Below are positions 1 through 9,000 of a stretch of DNA of 64,000 bases, in pieces (the stretch's first letter is position 1; each line of letters starts with the position of its first letter). The translations under genes were made by a program, and so were the position numbers. Below the pieces are notes generated by a model. That model did no database searches, was not told the DNA's origin, and worked only from the letters and a program-made list of their open reading frames with translations. The stretch is from Agrobacterium tumefaciens (lineage in GTDB: Bacteria; Pseudomonadota; Alphaproteobacteria; Rhizobiales; Rhizobiaceae), in contig NZ_SUPW01000002.1 of assembly GCF_013337285.1 (NCBI RefSeq), forward strand, positions 1-64,000, in the 5' to 3' direction.

Positions 1-10
1 GGTGTAGAAA

Positions 11-643
11 TCATGCGGCTCTGTTCTCTGTATCCGAGCCTGCAGGATAGGGGATCATACGCCGAAGGGTCGGATCTTTTCGGATGAAATGGTGCCACAG
101 CGCCGCTGCCACATGAAGAAGCACAACCCCTGCTGCGAGATACGCCAGAGTCGCGTGAACGTCAGTCCAGAAGGCCTCGGATTGGTCGGAGATTGCCAAG
201 GGCAACCCCGGCACAACGATGAGATCGAATACATAGCTGGGGATTTGCAGGGGAGACGTCGACGCTACTGCCCAGCCGGCAATGGGAACGGCCAAGGTGA
301 GGAACATCAATGCAGTGTGAGCTGCCCGGGCGCCCAACCGGGAAACCGGACCTTCGCCATCAAGTGGCCATGGCTTTCTGCTGAAAACTGACCAAATGAA
401 ACGCGGTACGGCCAGGGCGAGCACCAGAAATCCAATCGACTTGTGATACTGAAAAAGGTCGAACTGAAGCACCGGGTCGATGTTGTCGCGGCTCATCAGA
501 TATCCCAGCGCAAGCTGGGCGAGGAATAGGACCGCGATCGTCCAATGGAAGGTGATCGCCACCAGCCCGAAGGATCTAGGCGAATTGCGCCATAGTCGTT
601 TATCCGTCGATGCGCTATCACGATGATCCTCGAAATGGGTCAT
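11..643 (-). CDS. Cytochrome b561 family membrane protein
   Basis: A 210-residue, four-helix membrane protein of the cytochrome b561 (YodB/YceJ) type. These proteins bind two b-type haems in the inner membrane and pass electrons between quinol and periplasmic partners. Hydrophobic helices are visible, with the expected histidines in TFHWTI near residue 33, QYHKSIGF near 67 and VHATLAYL near 163, plus a C-terminal HH pair. It starts 3 nt after the anti-sigma stop codon, so it is the last gene of the sigma/anti-sigma operon and probably a target or partner of that regulon. A YceI gene nearby supports this, since b561 and YceI genes often occur together. The physiological electron donor cannot be read from sequence. 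Confidence 0.88.
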   Translation of the reverse strand: MTHFEDHRDSASTDKRLWRNSPRSFGLVAITFHWTIAVLFLAQLALGYLMSRDNIDPVLQFDLFQYHKSIGFLVLALAVPRFIWSVFSRKPWPLDGEGPVSRLGARAAHTALMFLTLAVPIAGWAVASTSPLQIPSYVFDLIVVPGLPLAISDQSEAFWTDVHATLAYLAAGVVLLHVAAALWHHFIRKDPTLRRMIPYPAGSDTENRAA

Positions 644-646
644 TGG

Positions 647-1426
647 CTAACTCAGCTGTTGATAGGTGTCTTTGGCAATGGCGTCCATGCGGTCGGATGG
701 CAGGTTGCCAACCAGGACGCAGCGGATCGTTTCGTCGTCCCAGGATACGGTTTCCAGCGAGCCGACATTGGAGCGACGCATGGCGGTGTCGCTCGCTTCA
801 GCCGCAGCCACGATATAAAGAGTGACGCGTTGTCCACTTTTGTCTTCGTACATAAGCTGGGCTGCGGCGCCCTGTGGGCTGGGAAGTACCCGTCCACCGA
901 CAAGGGACAGACCATGGCGGGTGAGGTCCGGGATATTCAGTTTGCGATCCAGCCGTTTCGACAGCCATTTTAGCAGATTGGCAGCGTCCTCTGCGTCGGC
1001 GCGAACCTCCACCGGATGGAGAACATCGCCAGCGAACAATTTATGTGCCTGCGTCGCATCCGCCACGATGGAATGGGCAGGTTCCGCGACCTGCGAGAGA
1101 AGCCCACGCCCGAACCAGCCGCCTGTCAGTCCAACAGCCAGAACAAGGATGGATGCCGCCGCCATGTTGCGCCAATCGGCGCGCTCCGATCGCAATCGCC
1201 GTTCCATACGATAAACATCGAGGCGCTCAGGTAAAACGTCTACATCAAGAGGAGGATAGAGAGCCGCCAACGTGGCATTTTGCTGCTGCCATAGCTCAAC
1301 CCTGCGTGCGTCAGCGGGATTGGCGGCGAGATGGGTACGAACGGCGTCACGCCGCTGGTCGTTGAGCTGCCCGTCGACATAAGAGATCAGATCGGCTTCG
1401 GTTATCTGCGGCTGGCTGCCAGTCAT
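647..1426 (-). CDS. Membrane-anchored anti-sigma factor
   Basis: A 259-residue protein whose start overlaps the ECF sigma stop by 4 nt (ATGA), the usual arrangement of a sigma factor and its inhibitor. The N-terminal 80 residues (LISYVDGQLNDQRRDAVRTHL) have the look of an anti-sigma domain but lack the HxxxCxxC zinc motif. One transmembrane helix lies at about residues 88-107, followed by a periplasmic domain of about 150 residues. The likely role is to hold the sigma factor at the membrane until a periplasmic signal releases it. The signal is unknown. The missing zinc ligands argue against simple thiol sensing by this protein. Confidence 0.85.
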   Translation of the reverse strand: MTGSQPQITEADLISYVDGQLNDQRRDAVRTHLAANPADARRVELWQQQNATLAALYPPLDVDVLPERLDVYRMERRLRSERADWRNMAAASILVLAVGLTGGWFGRGLLSQVAEPAHSIVADATQAHKLFAGDVLHPVEVRADAEDAANLLKWLSKRLDRKLNIPDLTRHGLSLVGGRVLPSPQGAAAQLMYEDKSGQRVTLYIVAAAEASDTAMRRSNVGSLETVSWDDETIRCVLVGNLPSDRMDAIAKDTYQQLS

Positions 1427-1929
1427 TTTATCACCTTGAGGTTTGGCTGATCTTCCTGGGTCATCCGGGCCAGGGCTGTTCGGGCTCGCCCCAGACGGGA
1501 CATCAGAGTGCCCAACGGAATTTCAAGAACCTTTGCCGCTTCCGCATAACTTAGACCTTCGACGACGACGAGGAGGAGCGCCTCCCGCTGTTCGCCGGAG
1601 AGTTTTTCAATAGCGCGGGCCATTTCAGCAAGCGCTATCCGGCCTGTCTGCGCCGCCGGCACGAACAGCTGTTCCGCAACATCGTCAATCGGGATTTGCG
1701 ACGGCCGCCGATTTCGACCGCGCAGATTGTTGCGGTAGACGTTGAGCAGCACCCGGTACAACCAGGGACGCAACGGACCCTGCGGTCGCCACAATGCCTT
1801 TTTACGGATGGCCCTTTCCAGGCAGTCCTGAACGAGATCGTCAGCTGTGTCACGGTCGTGCGTGAGCGCATTCGCGTAACGTCGAAGCGCTGGTATGCAA
1901 CCTGTAATCTCGTCCAGAAAATCCGGCAT
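1423..1929 (-). CDS. ECF-type RNA polymerase sigma factor
   Basis: 168 residues, normal for an ECF sigma factor with only regions 2 and 4. Region 2 is seen in the stretch DRDTADDLVQDCLERAIRK near residues 25-43 and in PWLYRVLLNVYRN. Region 4 is the C-terminal helix-turn-helix, with LSGEQREALLLVVVEGLSYAEAA followed by IPLGTLMSRLGRAR. Translation is coupled to the anti-sigma gene by an ATGA overlap. An AAGGAA ribosome site lies just ahead of the start, inside the end of a small upstream frame. It likely directs transcription of its own operon and perhaps the YceI gene. ECF subgroup was not determined. Confidence 0.92.
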   Translation of the reverse strand: MPDFLDEITGCIPALRRYANALTHDRDTADDLVQDCLERAIRKKALWRPQGPLRPWLYRVLLNVYRNNLRGRNRRPSQIPIDDVAEQLFVPAAQTGRIALAEMARAIEKLSGEQREALLLVVVEGLSYAEAAKVLEIPLGTLMSRLGRARTALARMTQEDQPNLKVIK

Positions 1930-1934
1930 GGGTT

Positions 1935-2174
1935 CTATTCCTTGGCAAGGTGCCAGATATCGCCGCCGCCATCGTCTGTGGCGTCGACGGGGGTCTTGTC
2001 CATCCGCAAGCGAGACGGCGGCTTTTCGTCATGTGACGAGTGCATCATTCCATTCTTGCGGGTGACCGGTTTGTCGTCACCATCCGCCGTATCAGTTTTG
2101 GAGGCGAGCAACGGCCATTTCCCTGCACAACCATCATAGCCGAACGACGATCCATCGACGAGATGCACACGCAT
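1935..2174 (-). CDS. Possible small protein upstream of the ECF sigma gene
   Basis: A 79-codon frame ending 5 nt before the sigma start. It has an AAGGGA ribosome-site candidate 8 nt before its ATG and a TATAAT hexamer about 45 nt upstream. The product is hydrophilic, with no transmembrane segment or motif that I recognise (two histidines and one cysteine are present). It could be a short leader protein coupled to the sigma gene, or a chance frame within the 5' leader. Its position, ribosome site and tight spacing favour a real gene, but amino-acid composition gives no support. Confidence 0.35.
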   Translation of the reverse strand: MRVHLVDGSSFGYDGCAGKWPLLASKTDTADGDDKPVTRKNGMMHSSHDEKPPSRLRMDKTPVDATDDGGGDIWHLAKE

Positions 2175-2202
2175 AAGTTAGTCCCTTGGGAGGTAACGGA
2201 TC

Positions 2203-2224
2203 GGACAACATGTCCAACATTATA
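2203..2224 (-). promoter_or_regulatory. Putative promoter -10 and palindromic operator of the sigma operon
   Basis: On the minus strand a TATAAT hexamer (2219-2224) is followed at once by a perfect 5-3-5 palindrome, GGACA-N3-TGTCC (2203-2215). This sits where a transcript of the small frame and sigma operon would begin. A palindrome just downstream of a -10 element would suit a repressor. No convincing -35 element was found at 17 nt. Confidence 0.35.
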
Positions 2225-2284
2225 CAGAACACCAGCCAGCTGCACTTAATCCCACGCCACTGGCTTTTTTGGCCTTTTTTGTTT

Positions 2285-2851
2285 TTATCTGACGCCCTTC
2301 AAGTCTATGTCGAACGCAACTGTATTCGAATAGAGCGGTACGCCGACACCCATGCCATAGGGCATGCGGGGGACATTTCCGGTGACGTGGAAGGTGACTG
2401 AACCCTTTTGCTGCTCAACGAATGTTGCGTGAAACGTTTCGGGCCTGGATACGCCTCTGGCCGTCAGGACACCTTCGACCACTGCGCTGCGCGGCCCGTC
2501 CTGAGTAACGCGGCTGGAGCGAAACATGATTTGCGGGTAAGCGGCGATATTAAAAACCGCACTGGATCGCAGGAAATTTTCCACGCGTTCCTGTCCCGTC
2601 TGGACGCTGGAAGGGTTCAGTTTGATTTCCACGAAGGATTTGGACGGCTGGTCCGGGTCGATGTCGAAGCGGCCGGATATATCGGGAATTGTGCCTTTGA
2701 TCCCCGGGCCGGCAATCTGGTCGATTGAAAAGCCGATGTGAGACGTAGAATCGATTCGATAATGTCCGGCGGCGGATGAGAACGGATTGGCAGACACGGG
2801 CGTGCAAGCCAGTGCCACAATCACGAAGATGGCGGAATAGGGGGATTTCAC
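2285..2851 (-). CDS. YceI-family periplasmic lipid-binding protein
   Basis: A secreted protein of the YceI lipocalin-like family, which binds isoprenoid or quinone-type lipids in the periplasm. The GTG at 2851 is chosen as start because a TCCTTT complement (AAAGGA ribosome site) lies just upstream and the protein then begins with a clean signal peptide (KSPYSAIFVIVALACTPVSA). An upstream ATG would spoil it. The mature part starts with YRIDSTSHIGFSI and contains GRFDIDPDQPSKSFVEIKL and the typical FRSSRVT and GVLTARGVSRPE segments. It reads toward the sigma operon 110 nt away and fits a periplasmic redox or quinone function with the b561 protein. Confidence 0.88.
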   Translation of the reverse strand: MKSPYSAIFVIVALACTPVSANPFSSAAGHYRIDSTSHIGFSIDQIAGPGIKGTIPDISGRFDIDPDQPSKSFVEIKLNPSSVQTGQERVENFLRSSAVFNIAAYPQIMFRSSRVTQDGPRSAVVEGVLTARGVSRPETFHATFVEQQKGSVTFHVTGNVPRMPYGMGVGVPLYSNTVAFDIDLKGVR

Positions 2852-3141
2852 GGCGCAAGCTCCTTTGTACGCGTGTAGTCGTACCCAAGAGAACACTGCA
2901 GGAAGCTATTTAATCCACGTCTGTTCCGGTGGAATTGTCGTGCCTGTTAAAGCTTCAGCCATGAAGCTGCTCGGGGCAATTCGATGAGCGTGCCGCGCAC
3001 CGTGCCAAGTGACTCAGCGCTGATCCCTTGCTTATGGGCCTGTGCATCGGACATACTGGCACTTGAACCACAAGGGCCAAGGGCAAGACGAACCGGCAAT
3101 GCAAAGCTGGATCGCGGAGCCATGCGAGAAGATTTTACCTC

Positions 3142-4050
3142 ATGAATACGCGATTTCTCGAAACCTTCCTCTGGGCTGCACGGTTGAACAGCTTTTCGGC
3201 GGCGGCGGAACGTTTGCACACGACCCAGGCGTCGGTGTCCAACCGGATTGCCGCTCTGGAAAGAGAGCTTGGTGTCGTGTTGTTCACCCGCGATGTGCGC
3301 TGCGTCAACCTGACGCCGGCCGGTCGTCTGGCGCTGCAGCATGCCGAAAAGATCGTCAACCTGACCGGGGAATTCCGGCAGATCGTGAGCAGCCGCGAGG
3401 CGCTGAGAGGTACCGTGCGTATCGGCGCTGCGGATACCATTGTCTACGCCTGGTTGCCGCTTCTCATTCGTCGAATGAACGAACAATATCCCGGTGTCAG
3501 CCTGGATCTGACCATCGATACCAGTCTGAAATTATCCCAGCGCATTCAAAACGGCGAAGTGGATGTCGGTTTCATCATGGGACCGGTCATGGCTGCGAAC
3601 ATCTATAATTCGCCGCTGTGTACGTTCGAGTCCTGTTGGGTTGGTGCGGTTGATTTGCCATTGCCGGAAACAGGTGTCACGCTTGAAGATATCGCACATT
3701 TTCCGCTACTTACCTTCTCGACCGGCTCCCAGCCGCATCAGGCATTGCGTGCGCTGCTCGATGCCCACGGACTGTCTGACAGCCGCATTTATAATTCCAA
3801 TTCCCTGTCAATCATGACCCGCCTCGTGGCAGCGGCCGTCGGTGTGGGCGCTTTGCCGCGCGTGCTGGTGGACGGCATCATCAAGTCCGGGGAAGCGCGT
3901 ATCCTCGATATTGCGCCGTCTGTACCGCCCCTGACATTCCACACTGTTTATCAGGAACGTGGCGACAACGCGCTCGCCCGGGCCATTGCCGATATGGCGA
4001 CGGAAATCGTCAGTGAAACCACCACGCAATGGATGACTGTTGCCGCCTAA
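3142..4050 (+). CDS. LysR-family transcriptional regulator
   Basis: 302 residues with the LysR layout. The N-terminal winged helix-turn-helix is FLETFLWAARLNSFSAAAERL followed by TTQASVSNRIAALERELG, and an effector-binding domain starts near residue 90. It lies 126 nt before a long catabolic and transport gene run on the same strand, and the gap holds an ATAAG-N5-CTTAT palindrome that fits a LysR box. It is the likely activator of the nitrilase-ABC-oxidase operon. The inducer is unknown, but would be the transported compound or an intermediate. Confidence 0.93.
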   Translation: MNTRFLETFLWAARLNSFSAAAERLHTTQASVSNRIAALERELGVVLFTRDVRCVNLTPAGRLALQHAEKIVNLTGEFRQIVSSREALRGTVRIGAADTIVYAWLPLLIRRMNEQYPGVSLDLTIDTSLKLSQRIQNGEVDVGFIMGPVMAANIYNSPLCTFESCWVGAVDLPLPETGVTLEDIAHFPLLTFSTGSQPHQALRALLDAHGLSDSRIYNSNSLSIMTRLVAAAVGVGALPRVLVDGIIKSGEARILDIAPSVPPLTFHTVYQERGDNALARAIADMATEIVSETTTQWMTVAA

Positions 4051-4081
4051 ATTTTGCGCTGCAACACGAAATGATTAATCT

Positions 4082-4096
4082 ATAAGCTTACCTTAT
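4082..4096 (+). promoter_or_regulatory. LysR-type binding box before the nitrilase operon
   Basis: ATAAG-N5-CTTAT is a perfect inverted repeat that contains the T-N11-A signature of LysR operators. It lies about 80 nt before the nitrilase start, in the gap after the LysR gene. It is the natural candidate for the binding site of that regulator. Confidence 0.45.
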
Positions 4097-4176
4097 GGGT
4101 TCCGATAGAGTTTTTCCGTTTGTCATGAAAACCGTTCCCGTTCTTAATTCTCCTCGCAACATGAGAGGAGAGCAAC

Positions 4177-4980
4177 GTGAAAGTCTCACTTGTTCAAATG
4201 AATACCCAGAACGACAAGGCAGAAAATCTTAAGGTTGCTGCCGATCTTATCGAAAAAGCAGTCAAGGCGGATAATCCAGACCTTGTTGTTCTTCCAGAAT
4301 ACTTTGCATTTCTTGGAGATAATCCTCAGGAGATGCATGAAAGCGGGGAAGAATTTCCCGATGGCGAGATTTATACGCTGCTTTCGGGGCTCGCCAAAAA
4401 GCACGCGATTACGCTGCATGCCGGTTCCATCGTCGAGAAGGAAGGCAACCGTTTTTACAATTCGACGCTCGTTTTTGGTCCTGATGGCAAGCAGATCGCC
4501 CGCTATCGCAAGATGCACCTGTTCGACGTCGATACGCCGAACGGCATCAGCTACCGTGAGTCCGACTCCGTCGCCCGCGGCGAAGACGTGGTGACCTATA
4601 AGGTCGGCGACAAGACGGTTGGTTGCGGCATCTGCTACGATATCCGCTTCCCGGAACTGTTCCGCGCCCTGCGGGACAGGGGGGCGGACGTGATCGTTCT
4701 GCCAGCCGCCTTCACCCTGATGACAGGCAAGGACCATTGGGAAGTGCTGGCCCGCGCCCGCGCCGTCGAAACCCAGACCTATTTTCTGGCTGTAGGCCAG
4801 ATCGGCACCCATGCGGGCGGCAAAAAGGCGTGCTGGGGGCATTCCATGGTCATCGATCCCTGGGGCCACATCATCGCCCAGTGCTCCGACACCGTCGGGA
4901 CCGCAGGTGCTGCCCTCGACTTCGACTATTCGGCCAAGGTGCGTGCCAACGTGCCGGTGGCAAACCACCACGTGCTCTGA
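4177..4980 (+). CDS. Carbon-nitrogen hydrolase (nitrilase superfamily)
   Basis: A 267-residue amidase of the nitrilase superfamily. The catalytic Glu-Lys-Cys triad is visible as E41 (LPEYFAF), K112 (YRKMHLF) and C153 in GCGICYDIRFPE. The overall pattern (YNSTLVFGPDGKQIARYRK and a C-terminal SMVIDPWGHIIA) is that of the omega-amidase/Nit branch, which hydrolyses small amides rather than nitriles. A GAGGAGAGCAACGTG context gives a good ribosome site. It is the first gene of a run that includes an RraA-like protein and an importer. It probably releases ammonia from an amide group of the imported substrate or an intermediate. The exact substrate is unknown. Confidence 0.9.
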   Translation: MKVSLVQMNTQNDKAENLKVAADLIEKAVKADNPDLVVLPEYFAFLGDNPQEMHESGEEFPDGEIYTLLSGLAKKHAITLHAGSIVEKEGNRFYNSTLVFGPDGKQIARYRKMHLFDVDTPNGISYRESDSVARGEDVVTYKVGDKTVGCGICYDIRFPELFRALRDRGADVIVLPAAFTLMTGKDHWEVLARARAVETQTYFLAVGQIGTHAGGKKACWGHSMVIDPWGHIIAQCSDTVGTAGAALDFDYSAKVRANVPVANHHVL

Positions 4981-4994
4981 TCGGAGAAAGACTT

Positions 4995-5660
4995 ATGTTT
5001 ATCGTCAATCCCATGCCGGAGCAGATCGACGCCGATATCGTCGATCTTCTTGAAAAGGTCGAAGTCGCAACGATCGGCCATGTGCTTCATTCCGGCTTCG
5101 TCGATCCGGAAATCCGCGCGGTTCTTCCGGGCAAGCGGGTGGCCGGTACCGCCGTCACGCTGCGCATCCCGAACGCCGATTCGACCATGCTTCACTACCT
5201 GACGCAGATTGTGCGTCCGGGCGATATCGTGCTCATTGATCGCTGCGGTGATACCCGCCACGCCTGCTGGGGCGGCGTCATCACCAACACGATGAAAATG
5301 GCCGGCGTCAAGGCTGGCGTGGTCGATGGACCGGCGACCGACTTTTCGGAGTTCGTCAAGGTCGATATGCCCATGTGGTGCCGCGGCCCATCGCCGATCA
5401 CCACCAAGATCCTTGGCCTTGAAGGCGCGATCAATGTTCCGATCAGCGTCGGTGGCCAGATGATCAATCCGGGCGATGCGATCCTGTGCGATGAAAGCGG
5501 CGTTGTCGCCCTTCATCCGAGCCAGGCCCGCGCCATGGCCGAGCGCGCCATCGGCATGCAGGAAGCTGAACTCGTGCTTCTGGAGCGTCTGCGCAACGGC
5601 GAGAAGTTGCCGGATATTTCCGGCGCCAACAAGCTCGTTCAGGCCAAGCTAAGCGCCTGA
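4995..5660 (+). CDS. RraA / HMG-aldolase-like family protein
   Basis: 221 residues from an ATG with an AGAAAG ribosome site, 14 nt after the nitrilase stop. It belongs to the RraA-like fold that includes 4-hydroxy-4-methyl-2-oxoglutarate/4-carboxy-4-hydroxy-2-oxoadipate aldolase and the RNase E regulator RraA. The glycine-rich segment GDTRHACWGGVITNTMKMAG and the block VVDGPATDFSEF align with the family core. Aldolases normally carry Arg-Asp in the second block (DGAVRD); here it is Thr-Asp, so the substrate-binding arginine is missing. It may therefore not act as a canonical pyruvate aldolase. Operon position suggests a step of the same pathway, such as retro-aldol or decarboxylase chemistry. 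Confidence 0.82.
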   Translation: MFIVNPMPEQIDADIVDLLEKVEVATIGHVLHSGFVDPEIRAVLPGKRVAGTAVTLRIPNADSTMLHYLTQIVRPGDIVLIDRCGDTRHACWGGVITNTMKMAGVKAGVVDGPATDFSEFVKVDMPMWCRGPSPITTKILGLEGAINVPISVGGQMINPGDAILCDESGVVALHPSQARAMAERAIGMQEAELVLLERLRNGEKLPDISGANKLVQAKLSA

Positions 5661-5722
5661 CACCGCCTTACGGGTGGCGGACCAGTCCGCCACTCCCAAT
5701 AATAATAGAGGAGAACAGGACA

Positions 5723-6763
5723 ATGAAGAAATCTATACTTCTGAGCGGGATTCTCATGCTTGGCGCGGCGGCTCTGCCGGCGCACGCCCAGCAGACCGTA
5801 ACGTTCCTCGGCTATAGCGGCCTTTTCCAGGAGCGTTACACCAAGGCTGTTATCGAGCCTTTCATGGCCGCCAACCCGGATATCAAGGTTGAATATTTCC
5901 CGCAGCAGGGTTCCGCCGCCATGCTCGGTTCGTTGCGCGCCCAGAAGGCTGCGCCGCAGGCCGATGTCGCGCTGATGGACGTCTCCGTTGCCAAAACCGG
6001 TACGGATGAAGGTCTGTTCGACAAGATCGATGAAAGCGTAACCAAAAACGTCGCCGACCTCTATCCCAACGCCCGTTTCGAAGGCGTGGCCGGCGTTGGT
6101 GTGACGTTCGACAATCTTGTGCTCATCTATAATACCGATGCGATCAAGACCGCACCGGACAGCTGGAACGCTCTGAAGGACAGTGCCCTCAAGGGGAAAG
6201 TCGCCATGTTGAGCGCTCCGGATATTGTCGGTATCGGCACGACGATCATCATGGACCACATGAATGGCGGCACTGACTTCATCAAGAATATCGACGCCGG
6301 CATCAATGCGATGGCTGAAGTTGCGCCAAACATTCAGACCTGGGAGCCGAAGCCGGAAGTTTATCCAAATGTCGTCAACGGCCAGGTTTCACTGGGGGTG
6401 GGCTGGAATGCCCGCAGCCAGGTGAATGCCGATGGCTCCAAGGGCAAGATGAAGGTTGCGCTTCCCAAGGAAGGCACGATCCTCCAGATCAATACGCTCA
6501 ATCTCGTCAAGGGCGGCCCATCGTCCGAGGCGGGGCGTAAATTCGTCGATTATGCGCTGAGCCCTGAAGCACAGGCCGCCTTTACCGCCGCCATGTATTA
6601 TGCGCCGACCAACACCAAGGCCACCGTCGCCGACGATGTCAGCGAGCGCACGGTCATCAAGGCGATGGATAAGGTTATTCCGGTTGACTGGATCGGCCTT
6701 TCAAAGGTCCGCGACCAGATCACGCAGGACTGGCGTCGCAAGGTCATCCCGCTCAGCCGCTAA
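5723..6763 (+). CDS. Polyamine-type ABC transporter, periplasmic substrate-binding protein
   Basis: 346 residues starting with a Sec signal peptide (KKSILLSGILMLGAAALPAHA, cleavage near residue 23). The mature protein has the PotD/AfuA-type solute-binding fold (family 1/8): VTFLGYSGLFQERY at the front and the mid-region VTFDNLVLIYNTDAIKTAPDSW typical of putrescine/spermidine or small-anion binders. A GAGGAGAA ribosome site precedes the ATG. It is followed by the matching ATPase and two permeases. The ligand may be a polyamine or another small amide or cation, which would suit the nitrilase. Confidence 0.9.
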   Translation: MKKSILLSGILMLGAAALPAHAQQTVTFLGYSGLFQERYTKAVIEPFMAANPDIKVEYFPQQGSAAMLGSLRAQKAAPQADVALMDVSVAKTGTDEGLFDKIDESVTKNVADLYPNARFEGVAGVGVTFDNLVLIYNTDAIKTAPDSWNALKDSALKGKVAMLSAPDIVGIGTTIIMDHMNGGTDFIKNIDAGINAMAEVAPNIQTWEPKPEVYPNVVNGQVSLGVGWNARSQVNADGSKGKMKVALPKEGTILQINTLNLVKGGPSSEAGRKFVDYALSPEAQAAFTAAMYYAPTNTKATVADDVSERTVIKAMDKVIPVDWIGLSKVRDQITQDWRRKVIPLSR

Positions 6764-7021
6764 GGCTCGTGCAGAATGGCAGATCTTCCGCATTACTCAT
6801 GCGGCTGCGGAAGTAAGAAAACAACACATTCCCTCTGTCGACACTGGGGTCGGCGGAGGGGGTAAGACGGACATGCATTCCCTTTGGCCTGGCATGTCTG
6901 CGATACGGGAAACGCCGTGAAACAGCGCAGCGAAGTTCTGCTGCGACTGTATAGATCAAGGGACAGGCCACTTCCGCGCCTAACCGGCCGGACATGTCCT
7001 GGAGAAAGGCAAAAAGCCAGA

Positions 7022-8113
7022 ATGGGAACTTCAGACATCATGCAGCCCGGATTCCTCTCGATTCGTTCACTAACCAAGCGCTACGAGACCATGGTCGCCG
7101 TAGATGATCTCAACCTCGAGATTCCCAAGGGCGAACTGGTTGCCTTCCTCGGTCCTTCGGGTTGCGGCAAGTCGACATCGCTGCGCATGATTGCGGGCCT
7201 CTCTCCCGTCTCGTCAGGTTCGATCTTGATTGGCGGCAAGGATGTGACGCAGCTTGCGCCTTACAAGCGCGACATCGGCCTCGTTTTCCAGAGCTATGCG
7301 CTTTTCCCTCACATGACGGTTTTGAAGAACGTCATGTTCGGTCTTGAAATGCGCAAGGTGCCGGCTGCCGAGGCCGAACGCCGTGCGCGTGAAGCCATTG
7401 CCATGGTGCATCTGGAAGGGCGCGAGGACCGCCGTCCCGCCCAGCTTTCCGGCGGCCAGCAGCAGCGGGTCGCACTGGCGCGCGCCCTCGTCATCCAGCC
7501 TTCCATCCTCTTGTTCGATGAGCCGCTCTCCAATCTTGACGCCAAGTTGCGCGACGAGATGCGCGCCGAAATCCGCCGTATCCAGAAACAGCTCGGCATC
7601 ACCTCCATCTTCGTCACGCATGATCAGGTCGAGGCGCTCAGCATGTGCGACAAGGTCGCCGTCCTCAACGGCGGGCGCCTGGAACAGCTCGGTACGCCGC
7701 ACGATCTCTATGAGCGCCCGGCGACGGCTTTCGTTGCTTCCTTCGTTGGCCGCACCAACAGGCTGGTCGGCAACGCGGCCGGCGATCGCATCACGGTCGG
7801 CGATGCGGTTTTGCGTGCACCCGGCTCACACGCCGGCAAGATCGACCTGATGGTACGGCCACATCGCATGGCCATGACGATTGCCGGCGACGCTGTGCCT
7901 GATTTCAATGGAGCGCCGGTCAACCGCATCGCCGGCGAAGTGCGCGATGTCTATTATGCGGGCGACATTCTCCACTACGAGATCGCCGCCGGCGGGCAGA
8001 TTATGTCCGTGGAGCGTGCGACGTCCGGTGGCGAAACACCGGTAGTGGCGGGTAGCGCAGTCAGCCTCGTCTGGCGCGTGGAGGACACGCTGGTTTTCGG
8101 AGCAAACCAATGA
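7022..8113 (+). CDS. Polyamine-type ABC transporter ATPase (PotA-like)
   Basis: 363 residues from the ATG at 7022, which has a GGAGAAAGG ribosome site; the longer open frame upstream has none. Walker A is [11 protein letters not shown], the Q-loop is [12 protein letters not shown], the signature is [15 protein letters not shown], Walker B is [14 protein letters not shown] and the H-loop is VTHDQ. A C-terminal TOBE-like regulatory domain follows from about residue 245, as in PotA/FbpC. A 258-nt gap separates it from the binding-protein gene, in which I see no gene. Its stop overlaps the next permease by 4 nt. It energises import through the two following permeases. Confidence 0.93.
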   Translation: MGTSDIMQPGFLSIRSLTKRYETMVAVDDLNLEIPKGELVAFLGPSGCGKSTSLRMIAGLSPVSSGSILIGGKDVTQLAPYKRDIGLVFQSYALFPHMTVLKNVMFGLEMRKVPAAEAERRAREAIAMVHLEGREDRRPAQLSGGQQQRVALARALVIQPSILLFDEPLSNLDAKLRDEMRAEIRRIQKQLGITSIFVTHDQVEALSMCDKVAVLNGGRLEQLGTPHDLYERPATAFVASFVGRTNRLVGNAAGDRITVGDAVLRAPGSHAGKIDLMVRPHRMAMTIAGDAVPDFNGAPVNRIAGEVRDVYYAGDILHYEIAAGGQIMSVERATSGGETPVVAGSAVSLVWRVEDTLVFGANQ

Positions 8114-8988
8114 CAGCGTCGGTCATGATCACGGCTCCCGGCAGCCGCACCTCCTCCATCGTATTTCTGGCAACGCTCCTGCTCGGACCGATCATCGCGG
8201 TCAATGGTCTGGCTTTCGTGATGCCCGTCTTCAACCTGCTTTTGCTTTCCTTCCGCGAAAGCCTCGGCGGCGGCGGTCTCGGGGAAGCCCACACGCTTGA
8301 AAACTGGTCGTCCACCCTGACAGACGGTTTTTATATCGAACTGATCGGACAGAGCATCCTGACCAGCCTTATGATCACGGTTCTGACGCTGGTCGCCTCC
8401 TACCCAATCGCTCTTTATCTTCACAGGGCGCAGGGCCGCTGGAAGACGCTGCTGCTTGTGCTCGTCATTTCGCCGCTGCTCACCTCGGCCGTGGTGCGCA
8501 CTTATGGCTGGATCGCGATCCTTGCGGATGATGGCCTCATCAACAACATCCTCTTCGCACTGGGTGCTGAAAGCGGCGTGCGCCTGTTATTCAACAAGGT
8601 TGGCGTGGTCATCGGCCTCACCGAAATCCTGATGCCCTATATGATTCTCGCATTGCTTGCCGGTTTCGGCAGGCTTGATCCGCGGGTCGAGGAAGCTGCT
8701 GAAACGCTCGGCGCATCGCCCTGGAGGGTGTTCTGGCGGATTATCGTGCCGCTCACCATGCCCGGCGTGGCGCTCGGTTGTCTGCTCTCCTTCGTGCTGG
8801 CCGTCAGCTCGTTCATCACCCCCAAGCTGCTCGGTGGCGGCCGCGTCTTCCTTCTGGCGACGGAAATCTACGACCAGGCCATTGTGACGCTCAACTGGCC
8901 TCTCGCCGCAACGCTTTCGATGATCATCCTCGTGATTTTCGGTGCTGCCCTGGTGCTCTATTCCCGGCTTCTGCGGGCTGTTCTGTAA
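8110..8988 (+). CDS. ABC transporter permease (PotB-like)
   Basis: 292 residues with about six transmembrane helices. The binding-protein-dependent permease EAA loop is seen in EEAAETLGASPWRVFWRIIVPLTMPG near residues 195-220. The start overlaps the ATPase stop (ATGA), so the two are translationally coupled. Gene order (binding protein, ATPase, permease, permease) is typical of spermidine/putrescine-type importers. It forms the inner-membrane channel with the next gene product. Confidence 0.93.
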   Translation: MTASVMITAPGSRTSSIVFLATLLLGPIIAVNGLAFVMPVFNLLLLSFRESLGGGGLGEAHTLENWSSTLTDGFYIELIGQSILTSLMITVLTLVASYPIALYLHRAQGRWKTLLLVLVISPLLTSAVVRTYGWIAILADDGLINNILFALGAESGVRLLFNKVGVVIGLTEILMPYMILALLAGFGRLDPRVEEAAETLGASPWRVFWRIIVPLTMPGVALGCLLSFVLAVSSFITPKLLGGGRVFLLATEIYDQAIVTLNWPLAATLSMIILVIFGAALVLYSRLLRAVL

Positions 8989-9000
8989 AGGAGATCGAAG

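Noticed and set aside
4186..4971. Minus-strand frame across the nitrilase gene
   Set aside because: Shadow of the nitrilase, whose catalytic triad is clear.
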